Shown here: positions 14,201 to 26,769 of the stretch, piece after piece
Position numbering within the stretch: position 1 is the first letter of the stretch
How the letters are laid out: the number at the start of each line of letters is the position of its first letter
Assembly: GCA_033064195.1 (NCBI GenBank)
Contig: JARBJD010000119.1
Location: 1-64,000, forward strand
Direction: 5' to 3'
DNA from: Blattamonas nauphoetae
Lineage: Eukaryota > Preaxostyla > Oxymonadida
DNA length: 64,000 nucleotides
Program-made: the position numbers and the translations under genes
The notes under the pieces: generated by a model
The model's database searches: none
What the model saw: only the letters and a program-made list of their open reading frames with translations
Told to the model about the DNA's origin: nothing

Positions 14201-15059
14201 ACATCTCTTCCACGCCAACATCGGAGACAGTCGCAGCGTGCTGGTCTCCAAAATTGTTCAATCTCAGCCAGAAACTGTTCAACTGTCGTGTGCTCCTCCG
14301 TCTCCCTCGCTGTCTCTCCTCGGTGGCTCCAGAGTCCCTCACACTGCGCGGATGTTTGCTCTGACATCTCCACTCCATCATCCCTCCTCACCCATCGCTG
14401 CCTCTCTCGATTCCTTCTCCCCCACTCTCCACCCTGCACAACACTCTTCATTTCTTCCTCGTTTTGTTGCACGTTCACTCACGCTCGACCACAAACCACA
14501 CCTTCCCAAAGAACGAGAGTTCATATACAACTCTGGCGGCTTTCTCAATCTCGACCGACGAGTCAACGGTGTCCTCGCTGTCAGCCGCGCTCTCGGCGAC
14601 CTCGACATCCAGCCAGGAGTGAACACAGAGTGTGATGTGTTTGTGGATGTGCTGTCGAGGTGGAATGGAGTCCCCACGCGGAAACTCGGCGCTGTTCGAC
14701 TCGAGCTGAGTGAAGACGAGGAGGCTGTGTTGTTTGGTCACACCGAGCCTCTCTCCGACACTTCCCTCATCTCCCTCCCATCTCCACAACCCTTCTCCGT
14801 CGGCTCCAAGCGAAGGGAGGATGTGGCTGTGGTGATTGGGTGTGATGGGCTGTACGACGTGCTGTCAAACGAACAGATTGCCAGAATTGTGAATCCCATC
14901 GCCGAACACCATCCTGTCATCTTTCCTCCTGACCTTCACGGCAGGGCGGTGTCCCTCTCGAAGGGAGAGCTGGCTGAAAAGGCTGCACTCAGACTGCGTT
15001 CTGCGGCTGAGGCGTTGGACTCGTCGGATAATGTTTCTGTGATTGTTGTTTTTCTGTGA
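8231..15059 (+). CDS. Leucine-rich-repeat protein with C-terminal PP2C phosphatase domain
   Basis: Five exons (8231-8284, 8341-8492, 8525-8939, 8971-9148, 9208-15059) with introns of 56, 32, 31 and 59 bp join in frame to 2,216 residues. The first ~500 residues are LRRs of the LxxLxLxxNxLxxLP kind (LTVLHLSYNNLSTLP, LLELDLSFNSFKQIP). A long low-complexity Ser/Pro-rich region follows. From about residue 1735 to the end there is a full PP2C phosphatase: QTMEDALL, GVFDGHSG, AGTCC, NIGDSRSV, LAVSRALGD, GCDGLYDVLS and SSDNVSVIVV. All the metal-binding Asp motifs are present, so it should be active. A GTG-containing frame runs upstream, but 8231 is the first in-frame ATG and yields a good LRR. LRR-PP2C fusions recall PHLPP and fungal adenylate cyclase; no cyclase domain is seen. 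Confidence 0.88.
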
Positions 15060-15218
15060 TCCTGTTTCTTAGAATCTTCTCATATTTCGAGTTTTCTGTT
15101 GTGTTGATGTCATCTGGCTTGGAAAAATAAACAATTGTTAAAACGAGCAGTTCATGTGGGTTCGATCAAAACACACACACCTGACTGCGAGGCTAATCAC
15201 CAGATATACGTCGCTTTC

Positions 15219-18200
15219 ATGTCCCTCATTTCTTTTCTCGTCTGTTTAAGCGCGCATTCTTTACAAACTCCCGTCATCCTCCCTCACTTCATTTCCCAAC
15301 ATGATTCACCCTTCAACGCGTACCAACACTCCCCTATTTCTCTTCCGTCTGGCCTTTACGTTGGATCAGATGTAGCATTCTCGGGACGATATCTTTCTCT
15401 TACAGGGGAGTTGGCCACTACTTTGTCATTCGATCACACGTCAAAATCAACCATAAAATCAAATCAACAATCATCTCCAAACAATCACCTCTCCATCTTC
15501 TTATTTTCAAACTCATCCGTTTCACTTTCGACATTTGTGTTCGACTTGCAGCACAGCCACCAAAACCTGTTCCAACAATCACAAAACACACAGCCCCTTC
15601 TCCAAGCAGCGACCATCCAATCCACATCGCTCATTGTCTCTGAGTGTTCATTTCACGTGGAGTCATGGTCAGCACCATTCACAATTTCGGAGGAAGACAC
15701 GTCGACTCACACAACGTCGTCCATCACCATTATCTCCTCCCGCCTCCTCAACAGACACAGCACGGTCCCCTCATTTGTTTTCCGATTGCACTCGACAACA
15801 TATTCCGATGCCGTTGTTGCAGTTTCTGGATGCAAGGTGTCGAATTCTCGACTCTCAAGTGCCGAAGGCCTCGCTCTTGAAGACATCCACCAAACACCCC
15901 TCTCGACCCAAAATCCCCTTCCAAGCACCATTGAGACCGCTCTGTCCAACATGAGATTCGAGAATGTGTCCAGCCCGCTCCTGCCTCGTCAGCGACAGCG
16001 CGATGTGTTTATGGAGAGTCTGCGACAGACTCTGACGGGATCAGACATCACACTCTGCAACAACCATCTCGCAGGCACCACAATTCGGGATGTGAACAGG
16101 GGCGGCTCTCTTCTCTGCCAGAATGCCTCTTTCACGTTCTGTCACGCTCCAGTCGAACACGATTTCGTCATCCCCACTCAGCACAACCCGACAGCTCACC
16201 AATATGTTGGGTTGTCAGTTACGGACTCCACTCGTTATTTCTACTTCTACCTCCCTGACTTCACTCATCAAATCGCTTTCGCTAGCTGTTCGTTCAAAAA
16301 CATGAAAATGTATTCCGACACAGCTGGCGGAGCAGCTGCAATCGACATCTTCTGGCCAAAAGGCAGAGTCGCCATCTCTGACTGTGTCTTCACTAATTGT
16401 GAGGGCGAAGGGGCCGACGATTCAACACAAGCAGGAGCAGTGCACATCGCTGGTGGAGAAACCAATCTCATCGTCGTTCCATGCTACTTGGCGAAATCAA
16501 CGTTCACAAACTGCAATGTTCAGAAGGGAGGCGGAGGAGGATATCGGTTGCACCAGGGCGAGAGTCTGATCATGGACAACTGCACGTTTGATTCGTGTTA
16601 TGCATCGCTTCAAGGCGGAGGAAGTTATATGCGACAGGTCCTCACTGTTGTCATCAACGAGGTTGTCTTCAAGAAATGCACATCTCAAATCGGAGGTGGA
16701 ATGAGAATCGCTGAAAACAAAACCGTGACAATCACAAGCAGCATCTTCGAGGACTGCACGACGGTGGACAATAAAAACACGGGAGGACTTGTTCTCGACC
16801 GAATTGACGAATCTTCCATCACAGACACTGTCTTCACTGGATGCAAGGGAGGAGCAAGCGGGCCAGGAGGGTTGCTTGTCACCCACACAAACACAGACAC
16901 CACATCGCTCAGCATTGAATCGTCAAAGTTTACCGACTGCACCACAAACACTGCTGGTGGAGGGATGAAAGCGGAGAAGCTGGGTTCCGTCAAAATCACA
17001 GGAACGAACTTCACGAACTGCCAAGCAGTCGCCAATGGAGGAGGATGTCGTGTGTACGCCATCACCCATTCAACAATCATCCGATCGTGCTTCTTTGACC
17101 AGTGCTCGGCCTCTGGAGGGTCTGCGGAAGGAGGTGGTTTGTACCTGAACCGGACAATGACCAAAGCAACTGTGGAAGGATGTGCCTTCTCGAATTGTGG
17201 GACATACTCGGGAGGGGGGCTATTCTGTGACGGTTTCAATGAATTCGAAGTTGACGCGTGCAACTTCACCGATTGCATATCTGGTCATATCGCAGGTGCA
17301 CTTCGAGCACGCAACTTGGGAGTAGTGGCAGATACAAAATGCACCATCCAGAACACGAACTTCACGAACTGCTCTTCGCTTTCCCACTGGGGCGGAGCAA
17401 TGTCGCTCAGCGATCTCGTCGCCCTCTCACTTACCAGCCTGATGCTCAAGAACTGCTCATGTTCAAGTGGGAATGGCGGAGGGATCGATGTCTCGCAATC
17501 CGACGGTGCGACGATCACAGACGTGACATTCGAGGATTGTTCCGCTTCAGCCGGGTCTGGTGGAGGACTCATCGTGTACAACATTTATGCCGCGCGGAAG
17601 GCGACGACCCTGACGAGAGTGAAATGTGTTGGATGCAGTGCGAAGGAGAGCGGAGGCGGTGTTTATTTGAAAATCGAGAACGCAGCGTCGTTCGTGTCGT
17701 GTCAGTTTGAAGACTGCGAGGCGGGTGGAAGAGGAGGTGGATTGGCGTGTGAAACGCCAACCACATTTTCTGTCACGATTGATGATGCGACAACCTTCAC
17801 GTCCTGCCAAAGCACTTCATTCTCTGGAAACGCAATCTCTCTTCGATGCCGGAACGTGTCAACCGAACTGGACAAACACTCATTCGACAGATTCAAACAG
17901 CCCGCGGGACAGTTCATCTCTCTCGCAGACAGAAGACTCGCATTCGGCTCCGAAGTGAGTGGAGTGTCGCAGCCTCTCAGCTTCTTCTGGTACCCTTACA
18001 CAGCCGGCGAGGATGTCCATGTTCGTGCGGAGAGCGAGGACCATGCACTGTCGGGACGAGTCGAGCTCCCGTTCGCGACGATAGGCGAGGGCTTCAAGAA
18101 ACTGAGTGTGGATGGGCAGAAGGTGCTCATCGACTCTCCTCTGACGTTCTCGACAAAGGTGGACATGCCGGCACTCGCTGTCGAGATGAAGACGTCGAGT

Positions 18201-21200
18201 GTGGATAATGTTGTCACTGTGACCGATGCTGGGCTGTTGTCTCTGGAGCAAGGAACACTCACCCTCACAAACACCAAATTCGCTGGATCAACCAGGGACA
18301 CTTCATTCATCACAGTCACACTGCTCGGTTCTCTGTCAGTTCAAGGCTGCACATTCACTGGATTCACATCAACATCAGCTGGATCAGTTCTCTCAACAAC
18401 TCTGACCTCAAACACTGTCACAATCACGTCCTCCTCATTCTCATCGTGCTCGTCGAGTGAGAATGGAGGAGCCTTGTCGATTGTGTTTGGATCTGGATCG
18501 TCGTCTTCTTCACTGACCGTGAAAGCGTCATTCTCTGGATGTTCGTGTGGAGTGAACAAGCTTGGATCAGCAGTGTTTGTGTCTGGCTCGAATCTGGAGA
18601 GTTTGATTAAACCATCGCAGTGGACGACAACTGGCCTGACGCAACCATCGAACAGCACTCTCTTCTGGGGAACCGACTCTGGATTATCTGGGAAGTTCCA
18701 CTCGACTTCTCTTCTGGTTTATCTTGTTGCTCACTCCGCTCAAGTCGTCTCAGTTGAAACGTCGGATGGAAAAGATGTGATTGGATGTGGAGAAGCCACA
18801 ACGCCGTGCAAAACTCTATCTCCATCCATGAGTCATCTGACTTCCAGCCTCGAATCGAACACTCTCTCCATCATCGATTCTGCCACTCTCGACTTCGAGC
18901 TGACAAGCACGCTCAAACATCTGACCCTGACTGGTCCTCAGGCCGCCTCTCCATCGAAGATTGTGACAGTATCAGCCAATGGACAGGTTACAGCGAAATC
19001 GAACACGCTCTCGTTTAGCTTTTTGAAGTTCATCACTTCTGAAACGTCGTTTGACCGTTCGCTCATCACTGTGTCGTCACTGGGCTCTCTGTCAGTTCAA
19101 GGCTGCACATTCACTGGATTCACATCGACATCAACAGGATCAGTTCTCTCAGCCACTCTGACCTCAAATGCCGTCTCAATCACATCCTCCTCATTCTCGT
19201 CATGCTCATCGAGTGAGAATGGAGGAGCCTTGTCGATTGAGTTTGGATCTGGATCGTTGTCTTCTTCGCTGAAAGTGAAAGCGTCGTTCTCTGAGTGTTC
19301 GTGTGGAGTGAACAGGCTTGGATCAGCAGTGTTCGTGTCCGGCTCGAATCTGGAGAGCTTGATTGAACCATCGCAGTGGACGACAACTGGCCTGACGCAA
19401 CCATCGAACAGCACTCTCTTCTGGGGAACCGACTCTGGATTATCTGGGAAGTTCCACTCGACTTCTCTTCTGGTTTATCTTGTTGCTCACTCCGCTCAAG
19501 TCGTCTCAGTTGAAACGTCGGATGGAAAAGATGTGATTGGATGTGGAGAAGCCACAACGCCGTGCAAAACTCTATCTCCATCCATGAGTCATCTGACTTC
19601 CAGCCTCGAATCGAACACTCTCTCCATCATCGATTCTGCCACTCTCGACTTCGAGCTGACAAGCACGCTCAAACATCTGACCCTGACTGGTCCTCAGGCC
19701 GCCTCTCCATCGAAGATTGTGACAGTATCAGCCAATGGACAGGTTACAGCGAAATCGAACACGCTCTCGTTTAGCTTTTTGAAGTTCATCACTTCTGAAA
19801 CGTCGTTTGACCGTTCGCTCATCACTGTGTCGTCACTGGGCTCTCTGTCAGTTCAAGGCTGCACATTCACTGGATTCACATCGACATCAACAGGATCAGT
19901 TCTCTCAGCCACTCTGACCTCAAATGCCGTCTCAATCACATCCTCCTCATTCTCGTCATGCTCATCGAGTGAGAATGGAGGAGCCTTGTCGATTGAGTTT
20001 GGATCTGGATCGTTGTCTTCTTCGCTGAAAGTGAAAGCGTCGTTCTCTGAGTGTTCGTGTGGAGTGAACAGGCTTGGATCAGCAGTGTTCGTGTCCGGCT
20101 CGAATCTGGAGAGCTTGATTGAACCATCGCAGTGGACGACAACTGGCCTGACGCAACCATCGAACAGCACTCTCTTCTGGGGAACCGACTCTGGATTATC
20201 TGGGAAGTTCCACTCGACTTCTCTTCTGGTTTATCTTGTTGCTCACTCCGCTCAAGTCGTCTCAGTTGAAACGTCGGATGGAAAAGATGTGATTGGATGT
20301 GGAGAAATCGCATCGCCATGCCTGACGCTCCAGAAATCAGTAGCAAACCTGAAACCATCAATGGACGCAAACACTCTCTCCGTGATCGACTCCGCCACTC
20401 TCGACTTCGAGCTGACAAGCACACTCACACACCTGTCGTTGATTGGTTCTCACACGTCGAACTCGAACAAGAAGATCGCTGTGACATCCACTGGAAAGAT
20501 CACAGCCGACTCAAATGTTCTTTCGTTCATGTATTTGGACTTCACCACTTCTGAACTGTCGTTTGATCGTTCACTGATCACTGTGAAATTGTCAGGCTCG
20601 GTATCAGTGTCTGACTGCACGTTCACCGGATTCCACTCAACCTCAACAGCTGGTTCAGTTCTCTCAGCCACTCTGACCTCAAACACTGTCACAATCACGT
20701 CATCCTCATTCTCATCGTGCTCGTCGAGTGAGAATGGAGGAGCATTGTCGATTGTGTTTGGATCTGGATCATCGTCTTCTTCACTGAATGTGGATGCATC
20801 GTTCTCTAAATGTTCGTGCGGAGTGAACAAACATGGATCAGCCGTCTTCGTGTCCGGCTCGAATCTGGAGAGTTTGATTAAACCATCGCAGTGGACGACA
20901 ACTGGCCTGACGCAACCATCGAACAGCACTCTCTTCTGGGGAACCGACTCTGGATTATCTGGGAAGTTCCACTCGACTTCTCTTCTGGTTTATCTTGTTG
21001 CTCACTCCGCTCAAGTCGTCTCAGTTGAAACGTCGGATGGAAAAGATGTGATTGGATGTGGAGAAATCGCAACGCCGTGCGAAACTCTCTCTCAATCCAT
21101 GAGTCGTCTAACTTCCAGCCTCGAATCGAACACTCTCTCCATCATCGATTCTACCACGCTCAACTTCGACTTAACAAGCGCACTCGAACATCTCACCCTG

Positions 21201-24200
21201 ACTGGTTCTCAAACGTCGAACTCGAACAAAGGAATCGCTGTGACATCCACTGGAAAGATCACAGCGAATTCGAATGTTCTTTCATTCAAGAATTTGGACT
21301 TCACCACTCCTGAAACCTCATTCACACGATCGTTGGTTTCGATGTCTGGAACAGCGAAAGTCACAATTGATTCTTGCTCGTTCACTGGATTTCATTCATC
21401 TGTCTCTGGCTCCATCTTGTCTGGCTCACTCTCAGACACATCGTCACTGTCAATCTCATCATCATCGTTCTCGTCATGCACATCGGACGAAGATGGAGGA
21501 GTGATTTCTGTGTTCTGCTCTGCCAACCTCCCTTCATCGTCTCTGGTGATCGATTCGTCGTTCGCACCAACGTGCACATGTGGATCTGGAAAGCGAGGAG
21601 AATGGGTGTTCGTGTCTGGATCTGTTTTGGAAACCTTGATTAAACCCGACAACTGGAATGTTACTGCTCTGTCTCATGGAGCTCATTCCAATCGTTTGTG
21701 GGGATTGGATGCTTCGCAGAGTGCAAAGAAATACTCTTCAACTTCTCTTCTGGTTTATCTCGTTGGACTTTCAACTGAACAGATCTCGGTGATGTCATCC
21801 GAAGGGAAAGATGTGATTGGATGTGGAGAAGCCAAAACTCCATGCCAGACCCTCAAGAAATCGGTTGCGAACCTGAAGCCGTCAATCCCCGCGAACACTC
21901 TCACAGTGATCGACTCCGCTTCTCTCAACTTCGAATTGGACAGTTCTTTCACTCATCTGTCGTTGATTGGGGCCCAAACGTCGAATTCGAACAAAGGCGT
22001 TGTTGTGACATCGAATGGAAAGATCACAGCGAGTTCAAATGCTCTTTCGTTCAAATCTTTGGACTTCACCACTTCTGAACAATCGTTTGACCATTCGCTC
22101 ATCACTGTGTCTGGAACAGGATCAGTGGATGTTGATTCTTGCACATTCACAGGATTCCACTCATTGTCAACAGCTGGTTCAGTTCTCTCGGCCACTCTGA
22201 CCTCAAATACAGTCTCAATCACGTCATCCTCATTCTCATCGTGCTCATCGAGTGAGAATGGAGGAGCATTGTCGATTGTGTTTGGATCTGGATCATCGTC
22301 TTCTTCACTGAATGTGGATGCATCGTTCTCTAAATGTTCGTGCGGAGTGAACAAACATGGATCAGCCGTCTTCGTGTCCGGCTCGAATCTGGAGAGTTTG
22401 ATTAAACCATCGCAGTGGACGACAACTGGCCTGACGCAACCATCGAACAGCACTCTCTTCTGGGGAACCGACTCTGGATTATCTGGGAAGTTCCACTCGA
22501 CTTCTCTTCTGGTTTATCTTGTTGCTCACTCCGCTCAAGTCGTCTCAGTTGAAACGTCGGATGGAAAAGATGTGATTGGATGTGGAGAAGCCACAACGCC
22601 GTGCAAAACTCTATCTCCATCCATGAGTCATCTGACTTCCAGCCTCGAATCGAACACTCTCTCCATCATCGATTCTGCCACTCTCGACTTCGAGCTGACA
22701 AGCACGCTCAAACATCTCACCCTGACTGGTTCTCAAACATCGAACTCGAACAAAGGAATCGCTGTGACATCCACTGGAAAGATCACAGCCGACTCAAATG
22801 CTCTTTCATTCTCATATTTGGGCTTCACAACTCCTGAAACCTCGTTTTCTCAGTCGTTGATTTCGATGTCTGGAACAGCAAAAGTCACAATTGAATCCTG
22901 CTCGTTCACTGGATTCCATTCATCTGTCTCTGGATCCATCTTGTCTGGCTCACTCTTAGACACCTCTTCACTGTCCATCACCTCCTCCACATTCTCGTCA
23001 TGCACATCGGACGAAGATGGAGGAGTGATTTCTGTGTCTTGCTCAGCCAACCTCCCTTCATCGTCTCTGGTGATCGATTCGTCGTTCGCACCAACGTGCA
23101 CATGTGGATCGGGAAAGCGAGGAGAATGGGTGTTCGTGTCTGGTCACAATTTCCCCGCCCTCATCGAGTCATCCTTCTGGACTGCCTCTTATTCTGGTCT
23201 CTCGTCGCCCACCAACGACAACCTCATCTTCGGTGAAGACTTAGCCGAGAATGATTCCTCATCGTTCAATCAAATCACTCTCTTGTTCTATCTCCTTCCA
23301 TACCGCTCTGATGTGATTTATTCCTCACCCACAGGCCGAGATTCGAACGGCTGTGGACACGACACTCGACCATGCCAGAGGATGGACTTGGGCCACAGTC
23401 ATTTGGAGGGAACCGGAAACCTGACACTGTGGATTGTGACGTCAGCTCGTCTTGAACACTCCATCGAGTTCCACCCGAACAACGTTCTGATTGGATCGCT
23501 GCATGGACAGGGCAAAGTGTTTGTTTCTGGAGAGAGAGCTGCTTCGTGGATGGAGATTTCGAGGCTGACCACAAACTGTCAGTGACCGACCTGACATTCG
23601 ATCTGAACTCGGCGACGTGTTCCGTCCTGTTCTCGTCTGGTGTTGGTGATCTGAACCTGAAATCGTGCAAGTTCGAACGCACTGACAACTTCAACCTCAC
23701 ACTCGTCAAAATCGTCTCTGGATCTGTCGAAATCGACAAAACAACATTCAGCTCGGTCGCTTTCACCAGCACTCCGTTCGTCCTCGACTCCTTCAAATCA
23801 GCAACATTCCAAGACGTGATTGTCAAGAACTGCAGCCTGTCCTTATTTATCGATGCCCTCTGCACAGAATCTGATTCTGAGATGAACATGAGGAATTGCT
23901 CATTCACAAGCATCTCGACACCAACACCTCAAATCAACTCCAACAACGAGGGATTGTGTGAATGGGACACCGGAATCTTGTCGCTGACGAACTGCTCCAC
24001 AACAATCCAGTCGACTGTCTTCACTGCCGTCGCTGAAGGAATTGCTGTGCAGAGTGGTGGATCTCTCGACTTGACAAGTGTGACGATGTCTGGAAACGGC
24101 ATTTCCGAAGGCAAATTCACGTCAACTCGGAAGAACATCCGATGTGTGTCGGAAGGAACAGTGAACATTGTCACGCCGAGTGGAGATGGAGCAGATACTC

Positions 24201-25756
24201 CCTCGCACTGGATCTCAGGCTCAGACTGCACTATCACGAAAGACAACCAGACACTCGAGTCGCCTCTCTTCGTCGCGGAACTGAAGAGCAACGAGAGCTC
24301 CAGCACACCTGCGAAGAACGGGACGATCAGCATCGTACTCGGTGGTCGGACGATGATTCCTTGTGGCCTGTTCCTGGAAGTGTTTGAAGACAGAAGTGGA
24401 ACAGCCAATGCGACACAAGTTCCGCTGTCTGAGACTTCGATGGTGTGGCCGAACGACACCCACATCTCCCTCACTCTGACGACTTCCTCGCTCTCCTCGT
24501 CTCTCTCGACCAAATTCGCTTGGAAAGGGCGACTTCTCTTCGGGAACGGAGTGTACAGCACCGAAACTATAAAAATCCGCATCTCCGAGCAGGACGAACG
24601 GAAAGCGCTAATGACCGAGGCGATGAAATGGCTACTTCCGCTCATCATCGCTCTCTCCAGCGCGCTGCTCCTCTTCCTTCTGATCCTCTTCCTGCTCATC
24701 CGCCGTCATCGCAAGAAGAAGCAACAGAAACCAACTCTTGTCGCTCAGCAGGAACTTGACATCGTCCAACAAGACATCAAGTACGACGACGAACTCGTGA
24801 TCATCGATCCATCAACAGGAAACTTCGGCAGACACAACATCAACACCCACTCAGGCCTCATCACACCCGAAGATGACCACAGTGCCACCAGAAACCAACC
24901 GGAAATCTCGAAAGGGGAGTCTGCTCTGAAACAGCCGTCTGTGGAGCTTGTGGAGGGCATCACGGTTGGGAAGGATGCGGGACAGACAGTTACTGTGAAC
25001 AAGGTGAACACGCTCTACAACAGACTGCACACTCCTTCGATGTGGAAACCATTCGACCGTCGCAAGGCACAAATCGAGCTGACGAAGGGTCTTGCCCAGC
25101 TGGCTCAGAAAAACAAGCAATCTGCCGTTCTGAAGAATCTGTCGTCGCACTGGGTGCTTCTCGGCCCGCAAGACGAAATCCTCCTGAAGAACGACAGCTC
25201 GTCACCATCTCTTTCTCGTCCAGCTCCATCCATTGCCCCAGTCACCCAAGCCGACGATGTATCCCCTTTCACTAATCTCGCAACCAACGCGCCGCTCCAA
25301 ACCTTTGACATGTCACTTTCTCAGCAAGCCACTTCTTCGCTCGCCCACCCATCCCAATCACAAGCACCGCAACAGTCAGGGTTTGAGGAGATTCGATGGA
25401 TGGCGCCAGAATTGGTCACAAAAGATGGCCATCTGAAGAGAGCGATTGTGGACACCTCAAAAACAGCAGTTTTTAGTCTTGGCCTTGTCTTGTTCGAAAT
25501 AGAGACTGGCGAGGTACCTTTCGGGGAGAGCGATGCCCTCAACGCACACAGACAGCTGGAAATGGGAGTGCCGCCTCGAATGAGCTTGGTGTCTGACGAA
25601 AGCTTTCGAGATCTGATCCTCAGATGCATCAACCCCGACTTCAACGAACGACCAACACTGGACGAGGTTGTGGAATGGTTTGATGGTGGAAGCAAGCCGT
25701 TGGGAGGAGAACAAGGACTGAACAAGAATGAGGTTGGAGTAGGTTTGATCCAGTAA
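15219..25756 (+). CDS. Giant beta-helix (pectin-lyase-like) receptor with TM segment and degenerate kinase tail
   Basis: The start is set at ATG 15219 because MSLISFLVCLSA is a good signal peptide; the same frame is open from 15135 without an ATG. Residues up to about 950 carry parallel beta-helix repeats (C-x-F-x-N/D-C with GGG or GGA turns). Seven tandem ~252-residue repeats follow (18.3-23.2 kb), then more beta-helix, a TM (WLLPLIIALSSALLLFLL) near 24.64 kb and RRHRKKK. The cytoplasmic tail has IRWMAPELV, VFSLGLVLFEIETGEVPFGE and NPDFNERPTLDEVVEWF, which is a tyrosine-kinase-like C-lobe. I see no glycine loop, VAIK Lys, HRD or DFG, so it is a pseudokinase. Reading changes frame near 23.53-23.585 kb, beside a GA-rich run; either a one-base indel or a 41-bp intron (about 23525-23565) would explain it. 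Confidence 0.8.
18300..23240 (+). repeat. Seven in-frame tandem repeats of about 756-765 bp inside the beta-helix receptor
   Basis: The anchor STLFWGTDSGLSGKF recurs near 18.65, 19.41, 20.17, 20.93 and 22.45 kb, with diverged versions near 21.68 and 23.2 kb. The first three units are spaced exactly 756 bp. From about 18.62 to 20.30 kb the sequence matches itself at that offset without a difference I could find. Units 4 and 6 share an identical stretch (from 20802 and 22324) two periods apart, so exchange is not only between neighbours. Confidence 0.9.
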
Positions 25757-26769
25757 CAGCAGCAAGTGTCGATCCATTAGGTCGGACCCGTCTGCATTCA
25801 TTTCACTATCGCCAACAGCTCTCCCTTCATCTTCCCGTCATGACGCAGTCTCACTCATTTCATCAACCAACAAACCATCCTGTACATTGACCGTATCGAA
25901 CCACCACTTCACACTTTCGCCACAACGTCCACCGATTCACCAAAAACACGTCACCACTCCATACCGCCCGAAAGGACTGTCACTCACTCAATGCTGCTCA
26001 CTGCACGTCATCCACGTCACATTCATTTGTGTCCAGCATCGACAAACAGACGCACCACGTCATTCACGTCATCACATTCACCGTACACACGCACTCTCAT
26101 GTCGTGTCTTGATTTCTCACGTCACCCGCATGTGTGTCGTCTTCATTGTATTAGCATCCTCCTTCTTCATTTCGGCCTCTTCTTTCTGTGAGCCATTTCG
26201 AGGGTCTTATTTTGGGATCAGGAGGGCAAAGCGATCATCCTTTCTCACTCAGCAACACGTGGTCTGGAATCACCTCACTCTCCGTCCGCCACACTTACAC
26301 CACTTACGAACACGTCATCACATCACTCTTACACACCACAGATCGACTCATCACAACAAGAATTCCCTTCGTTCCCTTTTTGACGTAACGCTGTCGGATC
26401 TGCTTCTCTCTTTTCTGTGCCGCTTCGTTTCGATTGGTTGCACTGGGTGCGACAAGTCGAACTCGAAACACTTTTCTCTTTTCAGATCACTTGAAACGCT
26501 CTGTCGAGTGTCACATCACCCCCACTTCGCCATTTCACCATATCCGCCTCAAATCAGTCCTCAACCTCACCACATCGATACCACTGTCTCGCATCTCACC
26601 TACACTTGTCATATCATTTTTTTTGTTCACAATAGCTTCTCGTGGTTACTTTAGGAAAGGAGAAAATCTGATTTCTCGTTCAATCTTAAACAAACATGGT
26701 TAACTCACTCTGGAAATCGAGTGAAATGTGGGATGTTTACGACAGAGTTCGTTTAGTGCCCCGTGTCAT
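25757..26769. other. Intergenic region, pyrimidine-rich
   Basis: About 1 kb between convergent genes (beta-helix receptor on plus, ARM-like gene on minus). A frame of about 255 codons is open on the plus strand (25887-26654), but its translation is His/Thr/Arg/Ser-biased low complexity with no family resemblance, and overlapping frames are equally open. I treat it as noncoding, probably 3' untranslated sequence. Confidence 0.5.

Noticed and set aside
15135-15218. N-terminal extension of the giant beta-helix protein
   Set aside because: No ATG in the added stretch, and the signal peptide starts at the ATG at 15219.
18341-22453. Repeated antisense frames of about 105 codons starting MLFDGCVRPV
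   Set aside because: They recur only because the sense repeat recurs every 756 bp; no independent signal of coding.
25887-26654. 255-codon plus-strand frame
   Set aside because: Low-complexity His/Thr/Arg/Ser composition, all neighbouring frames equally open, no family resemblance.
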